64,000 bases of DNA from Epilithonimonas hungarica (lineage in GTDB: Bacteria; Bacteroidota; Bacteroidia; Flavobacteriales; Weeksellaceae): contig NZ_FNBH01000002.1 in NCBI RefSeq assembly GCF_900102265.1, forward strand, positions 434,001 to 498,000, in the 5' to 3' direction. Made by a program: the position numbers and the translations under genes. The notes beneath the pieces are model-generated. The model searched no databases and was not told the DNA's origin. It saw nothing but the letters and a program-made list of their open reading frames with translations. Shown here piece by piece: positions 35,647 through 45,337 of the stretch (position 1 is its first letter; each line of letters starts with the position of its first letter).

Positions 35647-36240
35647 TTAATTTTTCTTGCTACTTCGGAAAAGTAAAACGGCGTTGAGGAAAATAAGCAG
35701 TAGATCCAATGTCACCCAAATACTGAGCTTGATGTTATCGTATTTGAGTTCACCGATTTTTTCTGTTGCAACAGCCGATAGTTTGAGACTGTGGTTGATA
35801 TAATTCTTGACCTCGATGATCTTGTCCTCATTTTTGTTGGGAACTGCAACCTGCGAGAAATAAACCAGTTTGTTTTTTCCAATATAGCCAACGACCCAAA
35901 ACTCGCTGGATTTCTGCATATTGAGGTATTCTATCCGGAAATATTCCGGTCGGATCTGGCCAACGTGTTTTGAAAGGTATTTAGTTTCTTTTTCTCCGTC
36001 CTGAATCCTGATGATATAAAAGTCAATAGGCTGGGGCAAATAGTTGATAACCTGCACTGCCAAAGAGTTTTCTAAAAACTGAGACACACTTCTCTCCACA
36101 AACCAAAACGTGAAATAAGCCGCTGCAGAAATGGTGATGATCGTCCGGACCGCCTTGTTCCACAGACTCCATTTTCCTGTCCGAAAACCGGAAAGAAAAA
36201 GAGCGATTATGAGAAATATGAGGATTAGGATGATTATCAT
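35647..36240 (-). CDS. Membrane protein, unknown
   Basis: A 197-residue protein with a hydrophobic N-terminal helix, a second helix at about 31-50, a soluble middle domain (residues about 60-165), and a C-terminal helix (LSIWVTLDLLLIFLNAVLLF) followed by RSSKKN. No recognised domain. It starts 29 bp after the HD-domain gene stop on the same strand, so the two may form an operon. The dispersed element copy B lies directly behind its stop. Confidence 0.75.
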   Translation of the reverse strand: MIIILILIFLIIALFLSGFRTGKWSLWNKAVRTIITISAAAYFTFWFVERSVSQFLENSLAVQVINYLPQPIDFYIIRIQDGEKETKYLSKHVGQIRPEYFRIEYLNMQKSSEFWVVGYIGKNKLVYFSQVAVPNKNEDKIIEVKNYINHSLKLSAVATEKIGELKYDNIKLSIWVTLDLLLIFLNAVLLFRSSKKN

Positions 36241-36268
36241 TGAAACAAAGATAATGGTTTCTCGTCAA

Positions 36269-36913
36269 TTAGAACGTGACATTCCATTCTTTGTAGAATT
36301 CATCGAGGAACTGAAGCATAAACTGATGTCTGTGTTCTGCAATTTCCCTAGCCGTTTTTGTATTGAGCAAATCCTTGAGAAGCAATAATTTTTCATAGAA
36401 ATGATTAATTGTGGTTCCGTTGGATTTTTTATATTCTTCTTTCGTTTGATTAAGTTTTGGTTCGATATCGGGGTGATACATCAAATTGTTTTTGTAGCCT
36501 CCGAAATTGAAAGTTCTGGCAATTCCGATAGCACCAATTGCATCCAATCTATCCGCATCCTGAACGATTTTGAGTTCCAACGGCAGATTTTCAGGAGCGT
36601 CATTCCGGTTTTTGAACGACATATTTTCGATGATGAAAATAACTTTTTGAATGACTTCCGAATCTACATTTTGTTCTGTAAGAAAGTCGTTGACAATTTT
36701 AGAAGCCAGAGTTTCGTCGCCGTTATGGAATTTTGGGTCAGCAATGTCGTGTAACAATGCAGCTAGCTCAATGATCAATTTGTCACCACCTTCTTTTTCC
36801 TGAATTTTCAGACTCAGTTTCCAAACACGCTCGATATGGAACCAATCGTGACCAGACTCTGTTCCTTCTAATTTTTGTTTTACTAATTCTATTGTTTTGT
36901 TGATCAATTCCAT
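36269..36913 (-). CDS. HD-domain phosphohydrolase
   Basis: About 214 residues with the HD metal-binding pattern: His in GHDWFHIERV, the His-Asp pair in ALLHDIADPKFH, and the final Asp in VQDADRLDAIGAIGIARTF. It belongs to the YedJ/YpgQ-like group of small hydrolases whose substrate is probably a nucleotide. The open frame continues to a TTG at 36928, but the ATG at 36913 is chosen. The preceding sequence to 37013 holds CGCAAAG-type repeat words. Confidence 0.9.
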   Translation of the reverse strand: MELINKTIELVKQKLEGTESGHDWFHIERVWKLSLKIQEKEGGDKLIIELAALLHDIADPKFHNGDETLASKIVNDFLTEQNVDSEVIQKVIFIIENMSFKNRNDAPENLPLELKIVQDADRLDAIGAIGIARTFNFGGYKNNLMYHPDIEPKLNQTKEEYKKSNGTTINHFYEKLLLLKDLLNTKTAREIAEHRHQFMLQFLDEFYKEWNVTF

Positions 36914-37013
36914 ATTTTTTGAACGCAAAGAGCGCTAAGATTTTTTATAATTATTGAAAATATTTTAAGTTCGCAAAGGTGTAAAACTTGGCAAAGTTCA
37001 CAAATATTTAAGT

Positions 37014-37853
37014 TTAGATTAATTCCTTTAAAATAATATTCCAGAGTCTTTTGTTATAGCTTCTGAAAAAATTAATATGTCCTATTTCATTTTTTTCTGA
37101 CTCCGATGTTTTTATTAGTCTGTAAGTGGGTTTCAGATCTGGATAAGTGTCTTCTAAAAGGGATTTCACACCTTTTTCTGTGAGCCAAGCATCATCTTCT
37201 GCCCTTACTACAAAAACTTTCTGGGTCAAATTTTTAGAATAATCCTCCGATTTTTCTAATAGCTTATTTGTTGATTTTTTATTGAGAATCAAAGTTCTCC
37301 AATCAAATGCACTTCCCGAAGGTAAACTTTCGCCTAAACCAAACCAATCCGCAGGAAAATAGCCTAATAATTTTGTTGATAAAGGCTGTGCAACTCCGAA
37401 GCCAAGATAAGCTTCAATCTTTGTTCTGAATTTTAGATTTCCGACGAAAGCATTCTGAGTTCCTACAAATATAAATTCTTCAAACATCTCGGAATCCTGA
37501 TTCATTCCTAAAATCAAAGCACCAACCGAATGTCCTAAACAAAATTTCTGATAATCTTGAAAGTTTGCTTTTATATAATTCGTCACAGCTTTGTAATCTC
37601 TCGTCCCCCAAATTCTCATCGATGCTTCGAAGCCTTTCATTTTATCAGGCTTTGAAAGTCCTATTCCACGATAATCGTAAGTAACAACAGTAAAACCATG
37701 CTCAGAAAAAAACTGGGCAAACGAAAAGTAGATCTGCTGTTTGACACCTGTCGCAGAATTGATCAACAAAATCTTTCTGTTAGGATTTTGAGGTTCAAAA
37801 ATATGAACAGACAAACTGTAATTATCCTCGGTTATGATATTAATACTTTGCAT
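37014..37853 (-). CDS. Alpha/beta hydrolase
   Basis: About 279 residues with an alpha/beta-hydrolase fold: VVTYDYRGIGLSKP, the nucleophile elbow CLGHSVGALI (Ser in GHSVG), the acid in VFVVRAEDDAWLTEKG and the His in NEIGHINFF. The pattern matches the COG4757-type predicted hydrolases. The substrate is unknown. The ATG at 37853 is preferred; another in-frame ATG lies at 37877. Confidence 0.85.
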   Translation of the reverse strand: MQSINIITEDNYSLSVHIFEPQNPNRKILLINSATGVKQQIYFSFAQFFSEHGFTVVTYDYRGIGLSKPDKMKGFEASMRIWGTRDYKAVTNYIKANFQDYQKFCLGHSVGALILGMNQDSEMFEEFIFVGTQNAFVGNLKFRTKIEAYLGFGVAQPLSTKLLGYFPADWFGLGESLPSGSAFDWRTLILNKKSTNKLLEKSEDYSKNLTQKVFVVRAEDDAWLTEKGVKSLLEDTYPDLKPTYRLIKTSESEKNEIGHINFFRSYNKRLWNIILKELI

Positions 37854-37934
37854 TAAAAATGATTTTAATGGAATCATTTTATAAAAGTAAAAAAATCAAA
37901 CCGTTGAAATTGATATTTCGATATGCTGGAAATA

Positions 37935-38825
37935 TTAATTCTGAAAATCCTTAAGATAAGGCAAACCTTTCTGAGAACCTCTGTAATCAGCAGCTTTAAG
38001 TGCAACTTCGTTCCCAAACTGTACACAATCTTCGATAGAATTCCCGTGAAGCAATGCGATGGAAAATCCTGATGTAAAAGCATCTCCCAACCCCATATTA
38101 TGCGATTGACTTTTAGGGTCATTCCGGAAATATTTCATCTCAGAACCGTCAAAATAGCTGGTACTGTTGGCACCATCTCTCACAAATAATTTGTTGGGAA
38201 GGTGTTTCATGATCTCTTCGTGGTTGCCTTCTCCGAAAATTACTTCCAAATCTGTACTTTTTGCAACTATGAAGCTTGCATATTCTATAATTTCATCTGA
38301 CAATCGATTTGCAGGAGCTGCATAGATCCCGATTTTCTTTCCAAGACTTTTTGCTTTTTTGAAAAGATATTCAACAGTTTTCAAAGGAATCTCTAGCTGA
38401 GTTAAAATCAGATCTGCTGTCAAAAGATATTTCTCTGCTTCGTTGATGTCTTTTGGAGACAGATTATAATTAGCTGCGGGAACAACCGTGATGGCGTTTC
38501 CTTCATCAGAAGCGTTTACATAAGCCGTTCCTGTGTCTTCGTCATCGTCTTCCACAACATAAGCCACATTTACATCTTCATCATCCAGATTTCTAAGAAC
38601 CTGCTGTCCATAGGGATCCATTCCTACACGACTTATCAAAGAAGTATGGGCGCCTAAACGTGATGTTGCAATCGCCTGGTTTGCCCCTTTTCCTCCAAGA
38701 AAGCTTTTCAGGCTATCTGCCAGAACAGTATTATTTGCAGTCGGTATTTTAGATGTTTTGAGAACCAGGTCGATTGATGAGCTTCCTACAACTACAATCT
38801 GAGGTTTGATATTACTTAGTTTCAT
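37935..38825 (-). CDS. PfkB-family carbohydrate kinase (ribokinase-like)
   Basis: About 296 residues. The substrate-binding motif LGGKGANQAIATSRLG and the catalytic motif MGLGDAFTSGFSIAL are visible; the usual GAGD is GLGD here, with the catalytic Asp kept. It probably phosphorylates ribose or a related sugar. The frame opens at 38852, but MKLSNIKPQIVVVGSSSIDLVL at 38825 is the family-like start. Confidence 0.88.
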   Translation of the reverse strand: MKLSNIKPQIVVVGSSSIDLVLKTSKIPTANNTVLADSLKSFLGGKGANQAIATSRLGAHTSLISRVGMDPYGQQVLRNLDDEDVNVAYVVEDDDEDTGTAYVNASDEGNAITVVPAANYNLSPKDINEAEKYLLTADLILTQLEIPLKTVEYLFKKAKSLGKKIGIYAAPANRLSDEIIEYASFIVAKSTDLEVIFGEGNHEEIMKHLPNKLFVRDGANSTSYFDGSEMKYFRNDPKSQSHNMGLGDAFTSGFSIALLHGNSIEDCVQFGNEVALKAADYRGSQKGLPYLKDFQN

Positions 38826-38895
38826 TGGTAATATTAATTGTTTAAAAGTCAAATGAAATTGTTATTTAGGATTTCATTTCCGCTAATGTAACAAT

Positions 38896-39543
38896 TTAAT
38901 CCATTCCGATTTCTATAAACTCAGAAATTAATTTAACCACTTGATTGTCTTTGGAATAACCGATATATGTTGCATAAAAACCTTCACCATAACCTGTTTC
39001 GAAAGCGACAATATTTTCACTTTTATTATCGTAAGGTTTCAGAAACGCAAATTGGTCAATTGCGCCATTTTCATCAAAAAAATGGGAATGAAAAAACTCT
39101 TCATAGATTCCCATAAAATCAGCTCCTTTTTTATGGAAAAGCTCTTGTTCCAGATTATTCAAAGCGGTCTGAGCATCCTTGTCCATAAAACTTCCCATTC
39201 CAGATTCTACAGGATAACCAAAGATTTCACCTTCTTTTAAATCTTTCAGATCTTGGTCATCACATAAAGCCAAAGTCCAGTTTTCAGCCAATTGATCTTT
39301 ATCGAAAACGATTTCAGCATAAGCCACACAATTGGACTCCCTTTCTTTGTGAATCAAAACCGTAAAATCACCTTTCGGAAACTCTTGATTGAAGGCGTAT
39401 TTATCAGGCATAATCAAAACATCGCTTGCCACAATTTGTCCTGATGAAATATGGATTTCCCCGACTTCGTAGGTTTCCAATAAAGGATTTTCTACGAAGT
39501 CCCGGGAGAATAATTTTTTTATGTTTTCTATGTGAGTCATCAC
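38896..39543 (-). CDS. DUF4241 family protein
   Basis: A 215-residue soluble protein. The pattern fits DUF4241: IHISSGQIVASDVLIMPDKYAFNQEFPKGDFTV in the first third, VESGMGSFMDKDAQTAL in the middle and NIVAFETGYGEGFYATYIGYSKDNQ near the end. The family has no known function and is often found beside polymorphic toxin or immunity genes, but no such gene is nearby. It is encoded between valS and the kinase gene on the same strand. Confidence 0.78.
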   Translation of the reverse strand: MMTHIENIKKLFSRDFVENPLLETYEVGEIHISSGQIVASDVLIMPDKYAFNQEFPKGDFTVLIHKERESNCVAYAEIVFDKDQLAENWTLALCDDQDLKDLKEGEIFGYPVESGMGSFMDKDAQTALNNLEQELFHKKGADFMGIYEEFFHSHFFDENGAIDQFAFLKPYDNKSENIVAFETGYGEGFYATYIGYSKDNQVVKLISEFIEIGMD

Positions 39544-39575
39544 TTAGTTGATAGTTGTCAGTTGATATCTTTTGG

Positions 39576-42191
39576 CTAAAGCGTTTTTAATTTCTCTTCC
39601 AGCAAAGCAATTTTGTCTTGAGCATCTTTTTGTTTTTTACGCTCAACTTCTACAATCTCTGGTTTTGCGTTAGCTACAAATTTTTCGTTCGATAATTTTT
39701 TATCTACAGAAATCAAAAATCCTTTCAAATATTTTAACTCTTCTTCAGTTTTTGCTTTTTCCTCGGCTAGATCCAAATTTTCGCTTAAAGGAATTGAAAT
39801 TTCTGCAGAACCAACTAAGAATGTGAAGCTTGGCTTATCTGTTTTTGTTCCAAAATGGATTTCAGAAACGTTAGCCAATTTTCTTACAACCGCTTCATTC
39901 GGAAATTCTGTAGCATTAGTAAAAACCTCAACAGCCTCTCTTGGCGAAATTCCCTTTGTTTGACGGTAATTTCTCACTCCGGAAATCAATTCTTCTGAAG
40001 TTTCAAAGTTCTTGATGATATTTTCGCTAAATGCATCTGCTTTTTTCTGCTGAGCAATTACCAAAGCTTCATCTGTGCTTCTTTCAGAAATAGCCTGCCA
40101 TAATTCCTCCGTCAAGAAAGGCATAAATGGATGAAGCAACTTCATTAATTCTTCGAAGAAATAAATGGTTTTTGTATAAACCTCTTTAGAAATTCCTTCA
40201 CCAAAATTAGGTTTGATAGCTTCCAAATACCATCCGCAGAAATCGTCCCAGATCAATTTATAGATCAAATGCAAAGCGTCAGAAATTCTGAATTTTTCGA
40301 ACTGGTCATTGATCTCTACAATCGTTTTATTTAATTTGTTGTCAAACCATTCGATAGATTGTTTGTCAGAATCATTCAGAGGCTTGTCTTCGTGATTCCA
40401 CATATTGATCAATCGGAAAGCATTCCAGATTTTTGTAGCAAAGTTTCTGCCCTGCAACATCAGATCTTCATCAAATAACAGATCGTTTCCTGCAGGTGCG
40501 CTCAACAAGCTTCCTACACGAACGCCATCTGCACCATATTTTTCAATAAGATCTATCGGGTCCGGGGAATTGCCTAATTGTTTAGACATTTTTCTTCTTT
40601 GCTTATCTCGCACAATTCCTGTGAAATAAACATTTTTGAAAGGAACTTTCCCTCTGAATTCCAATCCCGCCATGATCATTCTGGCAACCCAGAAGAAGAT
40701 AATGTCCGGACCTGTAACCAGATCTGAAGTTGGATAATAGTAATTGATGTCCTTATTTTCCGGCTCATTCAACCCATCGAAAACAGACATTGGCCACAAC
40801 CAGGATGAGAACCAAGTATCAAGAGCATCTTGGTCTTGTTTCAGATCAGAAGCTTGAAGTTGGAAGTTGGAAGTTTTTTCTTGCGCTAATTTTACCGCAT
40901 CTTCAATATTTTCAGCAACTACAAAATCATTTTCTCCGTCACCATAATAATAAGCAGGAATCTGCTGTCCCCACCACAGCTGACGGGAAATATTCCAGTC
41001 ACGGATGTTTTCCATCCAATGCTTGTAAGTATTTTTAAATTTTTCAGGATAAAATTTCACCTCATCATCCATCACAACATCCAAAGCAGGTTTTGCAATT
41101 TCTGACATTTTTAAGAACCACTGAACAGAAACCTTAGGTTCGATAACAGCACCTGTTCTTTCAGAAGTTCCTACTTTGTTCATGTAATCTTCTGCCTTCA
41201 ACAAAAGATCTTTTTCTTCTAATTCTTTTGCAATCTGCTTTCTTACATCGAATCTGTTTTTTCCGGCATAATGTAAACCGTAATCGTTCAGGTTACCGTC
41301 ATCATCCAAAGCATCAATCATCTGAAGATTATGTTTTTGTCCGATCTCGTAGTCATTAACATCATGAGCCGGCGTAATTTTCAAAGCACCAGTTCCAAAT
41401 TCGATATCAACATAGTCGTCCTCGATAATAGGAATGATCCTATCGACAATTGGCACGATTACGTTTTTACCTTTCAAATGAGCATATCTCTCGTCATTTG
41501 GATTGATACAAACGGCTGTATCCCCAAAAATAGTTTCAGGACGTGTTGTAGCAACCGAAAGGAAATCTTCCGAACCCTCAATCTTATATTTTAGAAAATA
41601 TAATTTTCCGTTTTGTTCTTTAAAAATTACTTCCTCATCAGAAATATTGGTTTTCGCCTCAGGATCCCAATTCACCATCCTGTAGCCTCTGTAGATCAAA
41701 CCTTTGTTGTACAGATCAACAAAAGACTTGATAACCTGCTGGGACATTTTATCTTCCAAAGTAAATCTTGTTCTGTCCCAATCGCAGGAACAACCTAGTT
41801 TTTTCAATTGTTCCAAGATTGTTCCACCATATTTATCAGTCCAGTCCCAGGCATGTTTTAGGAATTCTTCACGGGTAATATCAGATTTATTGATACCTTC
41901 AGATTTCAATTTGGCAACAACTTTTGCTTCTGTTGCAATAGAAGCGTGATCTGTCCCGGGAACCCAACAAGCGTTGAAACCCTGCATCCTTGCTCTTCTG
42001 ACCAATACATCCTGAATCGTATTATTCAACATATGTCCCATATGAAGGATTCCCGTCACGTTAGGTGGCGGAATTACAATTGTATAAGGAGGCCTGTTAT
42101 CTGGAGTCGAGTGGAAAAATTTGTTTTCTAACCAGAAGTCATACCATTTTTGTTCAGTTTCCTGTGGATTGTATTTGTCTGCAATCTGCAT
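39576..42191 (-). CDS. valS: Valine-tRNA ligase
   Basis: An 871-residue class I aminoacyl-tRNA synthetase. HIGH motif: PPPNVTGILHMGHMLNNT; second signature RRKMSKQLGNSPDP, where the usual KMSKS is KMSKQ, common in relatives. The CP1 editing domain lies at about 200-390 (SVATTRPETIFGDTAVCINP) and a C-terminal coiled coil (LDLAEEKAKTEEELKYLKGFLISVDKKL) ends the protein. It charges tRNA-Val and edits mischarged Thr. The -7 box TATTTTTG lies at 42220-42227 on the minus strand. Confidence 0.97.
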   Translation of the reverse strand: MQIADKYNPQETEQKWYDFWLENKFFHSTPDNRPPYTIVIPPPNVTGILHMGHMLNNTIQDVLVRRARMQGFNACWVPGTDHASIATEAKVVAKLKSEGINKSDITREEFLKHAWDWTDKYGGTILEQLKKLGCSCDWDRTRFTLEDKMSQQVIKSFVDLYNKGLIYRGYRMVNWDPEAKTNISDEEVIFKEQNGKLYFLKYKIEGSEDFLSVATTRPETIFGDTAVCINPNDERYAHLKGKNVIVPIVDRIIPIIEDDYVDIEFGTGALKITPAHDVNDYEIGQKHNLQMIDALDDDGNLNDYGLHYAGKNRFDVRKQIAKELEEKDLLLKAEDYMNKVGTSERTGAVIEPKVSVQWFLKMSEIAKPALDVVMDDEVKFYPEKFKNTYKHWMENIRDWNISRQLWWGQQIPAYYYGDGENDFVVAENIEDAVKLAQEKTSNFQLQASDLKQDQDALDTWFSSWLWPMSVFDGLNEPENKDINYYYPTSDLVTGPDIIFFWVARMIMAGLEFRGKVPFKNVYFTGIVRDKQRRKMSKQLGNSPDPIDLIEKYGADGVRVGSLLSAPAGNDLLFDEDLMLQGRNFATKIWNAFRLINMWNHEDKPLNDSDKQSIEWFDNKLNKTIVEINDQFEKFRISDALHLIYKLIWDDFCGWYLEAIKPNFGEGISKEVYTKTIYFFEELMKLLHPFMPFLTEELWQAISERSTDEALVIAQQKKADAFSENIIKNFETSEELISGVRNYRQTKGISPREAVEVFTNATEFPNEAVVRKLANVSEIHFGTKTDKPSFTFLVGSAEISIPLSENLDLAEEKAKTEEELKYLKGFLISVDKKLSNEKFVANAKPEIVEVERKKQKDAQDKIALLEEKLKTL

Positions 42192-42219
42192 TTTAAAATT
42201 ATTTTTGGCTTGTAACTTG

Positions 42220-42277
42220 CAAAAATAAGATAATGTGAAAAAATTAACATCACATATTTAAATTATTTATAACTTTG
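42220..42277. promoter_or_regulatory. Divergent -7 boxes for valS and the DUF1573 gene
   Basis: Minus-strand TATTTTTG at 42220-42227 lies 29 bp upstream of valS. Plus-strand TAACTTTG at 42270-42277 lies 31 bp upstream of the DUF1573 gene. Neither has a clear -33 TTTG. Confidence 0.5.
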
Positions 42278-42308
42278 TTCTTTAAAATTTAATTAAAACA
42301 AAAAAAAT

Positions 42309-42809
42309 ATGAAAAAGATTCTTGCTGGATTATTTATGACAGGAGCTATCGCATTCGCATCTGCTCAAACAATATCATTCGACAAAACAACTTTCGACTA
42401 TGGAAATGTAAAAGCTGGTTCTGACGGACACAGATTTTTCACAGTGAAAAATACTGGTGACAAGCCTCTTATCATCAGCGAAGTAAAACCTTCTTGCGGA
42501 TGTACGACTCCAGAATGGAGCAAAGACCCGATCCTACCTGGAAAATCTGCCCAGATCAAAGTTGGATACAACACTGGCATCAAGGGAGCTTTCAACAAAT
42601 TAATTGAAGTTTATTCCAACGATCCTGCAAACAACAGATCAGTTCTTTATATCAAAGGAAATGTTGAGGATCTGCAAGGAGTTAATCAAGAAGCTAAACT
42701 TTCTGTAGCACCAGTTGCAACAGCGACGGCTGTAGCTGCTCAGCCTGCTGCACAAGCTAAAAGAGCCGCAAAAAAAGCTGCCGTTCAAAAAGTGGAAGCT
42801 GCTAAATAA
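42309..42809 (+). CDS. DUF1573 domain protein with Ala/Lys-rich tail, secreted
   Basis: A 166-residue protein with a signal peptide (MKKILAGLFMTGAIAFASAQ) and one DUF1573 immunoglobulin-like domain (FDYGNVKAGSDGHRFFTVKNTGDKPLIISEVKPSCGCTTPEW). The last 45 residues are Ala/Lys/Val-rich (AAQAKRAAKKAAVQK) and disordered. The domain is common in Bacteroidota periplasmic and surface proteins; role unknown. Confidence 0.9.
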   Translation: MKKILAGLFMTGAIAFASAQTISFDKTTFDYGNVKAGSDGHRFFTVKNTGDKPLIISEVKPSCGCTTPEWSKDPILPGKSAQIKVGYNTGIKGAFNKLIEVYSNDPANNRSVLYIKGNVEDLQGVNQEAKLSVAPVATATAVAAQPAAQAKRAAKKAAVQKVEAAK

Positions 42810-42829
42810 TAAATTTCTATAAATTTTAT

Positions 42830-42860
42830 AAAACCGTTTCTTTTTAAGGAGCGGTTTTTT
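42830..42860 (+). terminator. Terminator of the DUF1573 gene
   Basis: A stem AAAACCG / CGGTTTT with an inner CTTTTTAAGGAG loop region and a T tract. Confidence 0.65.
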
Positions 42861-42884
42861 ATTTTTACACTAAATCAAATTCTT

Positions 42885-43763
42885 ATGGGATATAACTTTT
42901 CTGACGACTTCTTGATAAAAGAAAATTCAAAATTCGAGATAAAAAAACATAATACAAGCTACAAAGGTAACATCAATAAGGATGAAGCCAAGCAACTCCT
43001 GGAGATAGAAAACGAAAAACTACGTGTTCTACAAGAGAAATTGTATGCTGATGGAAGCCAGTCTTTGCTCATCATTCTTCAGGCAATGGATGCCGCTGGA
43101 AAAGACAGTTTGATAGAACATGTTTTTGGTGGTGTGAATCCCCAAGGTTGTGAAGTAACAAGTTTCAAAACACCAAGTTCTAAAGAATATTCTCACGATT
43201 TTCTTTGGAGACAATACCATGCACTCCCCGAAAAAGGAAAAATTGGGATTTTTAACCGTTCACATTACGAAAGCGTGTTGGTCTGTAAGGTCCATCCTGA
43301 GTACAATCTTAGCGAAAAGGTTTGGAAAGATGTAAAACAATTCGATAAAAAATTCTGGGAAAACCGTTACGAAAGCATCCGAAATTTTGAAAAACATTTG
43401 GCAAATAACGGAACAAAAATCATCAAGATATTCCTGAACGTTTCCAAAGAAGAACAAAAGCAACGTTTCCTAGACAGAATCAATGAGGGTGATAAAAATT
43501 GGAAATTTTCTTCGGGAGATATTACAGAAAGAGGTTTTTGGGATGATTATATGAAAGCATACGAGCAAGTCATTAACGAAACTTCTACCGCTTCTGCTCC
43601 TTGGTTTGTAATTCCCGCTGACCAAAAATGGTTTTCCAGAGTTGCCGCGATTCAAATTATTATTGATAAACTGGATGAAATGAACCTGCAATATCCAAAA
43701 CTTTCTGAAAATGAGAAAAACGGATTAGCAGAATCCAAAGCAAAATTGGAAAGTGAAAAGTAA
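42885..43763 (+). CDS. Polyphosphate kinase 2 family protein
   Basis: A 292-residue PPK2 enzyme. The Walker A region is LIILQAMDAAGKDSLIEHV, the Walker B region GKIGIFNRSHYESVLV, followed by IIKIFLNVSKEEQKQRFLDRINEGDKNWKFS, typical of PPK2. It transfers phosphate from polyphosphate to ADP/AMP or GDP, or works in reverse. Class cannot be decided by eye; the single-domain form and length fit PPK2 class I or III. Confidence 0.93.
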   Translation: MGYNFSDDFLIKENSKFEIKKHNTSYKGNINKDEAKQLLEIENEKLRVLQEKLYADGSQSLLIILQAMDAAGKDSLIEHVFGGVNPQGCEVTSFKTPSSKEYSHDFLWRQYHALPEKGKIGIFNRSHYESVLVCKVHPEYNLSEKVWKDVKQFDKKFWENRYESIRNFEKHLANNGTKIIKIFLNVSKEEQKQRFLDRINEGDKNWKFSSGDITERGFWDDYMKAYEQVINETSTASAPWFVIPADQKWFSRVAAIQIIIDKLDEMNLQYPKLSENEKNGLAESKAKLESEK

Positions 43764-43836
43764 TTCCCTATTACGGAAAACCTCAATTTTATAGACGAAA
43801 GTTATTTTAAAATTGTAAAAAATTAATAAGAATAAA

Positions 43837-45183
43837 ATGGAAGTTATTTATGCATTTGTTGGAATGATCATCGGAGGATTTTTAGTTTTCCTTTTGATGA
43901 AATCGTTGTATGTAAGCAAGAAAAACATTGATGTTCTGAATGAAAAACTCATCCGTTCTCAGGAAAATGAGAACAATTACCAACAAAAAATTGATGAATT
44001 AAAACTTTCAAATAATGATCTGACCAATGAAATCTCTTCAATCCAAAGAAGTAAAGAAGAGCTACTTTTCACAAACGCCGAGCTAAATGCCCATTACAAA
44101 AACTTACAAGACCAACTCGAAAATCAGAAAGAAGAATTTTTGAAAATTCAGGAAACGACCCGTTTACAATTTGAGAAAACGGCCAATCAGATCTTGGAAG
44201 AAAAGTCAGAGAAATTCTCTCAACTCAATCAAAATCAGCTAAAATTAATTCTGGAGCCTTTTCAGGAAAAGATCAATGAGCTGAAAAATACGGTGAACGA
44301 AACTTACGATAAAGAAGCCAAAGAACGTTTCTCTCTTGGCGAAAAAGTTCGTGAACTGAAAGACCTGAACCAGCAGATCTCCGAAGATGCCAAACAATTG
44401 ACCCGTGCTCTAAAAGGCGAAAGCAAAACGCAGGGAAACTGGGGAGAGATGATCCTGGAAAGTATTCTGGAAAAATCAGGATTGAGAAAAAATCAGGAAT
44501 ATTTTCTGGAACACGAACTAAGAGATGAAAACAACAAAGCTATTTTCTCAGAATTTTCCGGAAAAAAAATGCGCCCGGATGCGGTTGTGAAATATCCTGA
44601 TAACAGAAACGTCATCATCGATAGTAAAGTTTCTCTTACTGCTTTTGTGGAAATGACAGATGAAACTGATCCTGAACTTTTCACTCAAAAACAAAATCTA
44701 CATCTTCAATCTGTGAAAAATCACATCAATCAATTGAGTCAGAAAGCTTATGATGATTTTGATAAAAGTCTGGATTTTGTGATGATGTTCATACCAAGTG
44801 AAGCAGCTTACATTGCTGCTCTGCAGACAGAACCCAATCTTTGGAATTTTGCCTATGACAAAAGAATTCTATTGCTAAGTCCAACTAATCTGATAACCTC
44901 TCTCAAGCTGATCCAAGACCTTTGGAAACGCGAACATCAAAACCGAAATGCCATGGAAATTGCAGACAGAGGCGCAAAACTCTATGATAAGTTTGTGGGA
45001 TTTGTTGAAAATATGGAACGTATTGGAAAGAATATTGACCAAGCTAAGAATTCTTATAATGATGCTTTCAAACAATTGAGCTCGGGAAATGACAATCTGA
45101 TTGTTCAGACTCAGAAATTGAAAAATCTTGGTATTAAGAACAAAAAAAATCTCCCTCAAGGTTTGGATGAGGAAGATTTGTAG
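43837..45183 (+). CDS. rmuC: DNA recombination protein RmuC
   Basis: A 448-residue protein with an N-terminal membrane helix (IYAFVGMIIGGFLVFLLM), a long coiled coil (residues about 30-130) and the RmuC nuclease-like core: LKGESKTQGNWGEMILESILEKSGL, MRPDAVVKYPDNRNVIIDSKVSLTAF and FVMMFIPSEAAYIAAL. RmuC limits DNA inversions at short inverted repeats in E. coli. The gene is convergent with hemB, with two different repeat elements between them. Confidence 0.94.
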   Translation: MEVIYAFVGMIIGGFLVFLLMKSLYVSKKNIDVLNEKLIRSQENENNYQQKIDELKLSNNDLTNEISSIQRSKEELLFTNAELNAHYKNLQDQLENQKEEFLKIQETTRLQFEKTANQILEEKSEKFSQLNQNQLKLILEPFQEKINELKNTVNETYDKEAKERFSLGEKVRELKDLNQQISEDAKQLTRALKGESKTQGNWGEMILESILEKSGLRKNQEYFLEHELRDENNKAIFSEFSGKKMRPDAVVKYPDNRNVIIDSKVSLTAFVEMTDETDPELFTQKQNLHLQSVKNHINQLSQKAYDDFDKSLDFVMMFIPSEAAYIAALQTEPNLWNFAYDKRILLLSPTNLITSLKLIQDLWKREHQNRNAMEIADRGAKLYDKFVGFVENMERIGKNIDQAKNSYNDAFKQLSSGNDNLIVQTQKLKNLGIKNKKNLPQGLDEEDL

Positions 45184-45218
45184 ATTGTTTAAATTCTCGC
45201 AGATAAAGCAGATTAATA

Positions 45219-45273
45219 TTGTCATTCCGTAGGAATCTCTACAAAGTCCGTTTAGATTCCTACGGAATGACAA
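45219..45273. repeat. Perfect 20-bp inverted repeat
   Basis: Arms TTGTCATTCCGTAGGAATCT (45219-45238) and its exact complement (45254-45273) flank a 15-nt loop, between rmuC and hemB. Similar 'TCATTCCGTAGGAATC' words are familiar as dispersed repeats in Chryseobacterium genomes. It could also terminate rmuC. Confidence 0.75.
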
Positions 45274-45337
45274 ACTAAATGTTTTAAACTTATGCTAGTT
45301 CAATTCTTGACAAAAGTTGTTTAGCAGACAAAATCCA

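Noticed and set aside
38896-39543. Immunity protein of a polymorphic toxin locus
   Set aside because: DUF4241 proteins can occur in such loci, but neighbours are valS and a sugar kinase and no toxin gene is seen.
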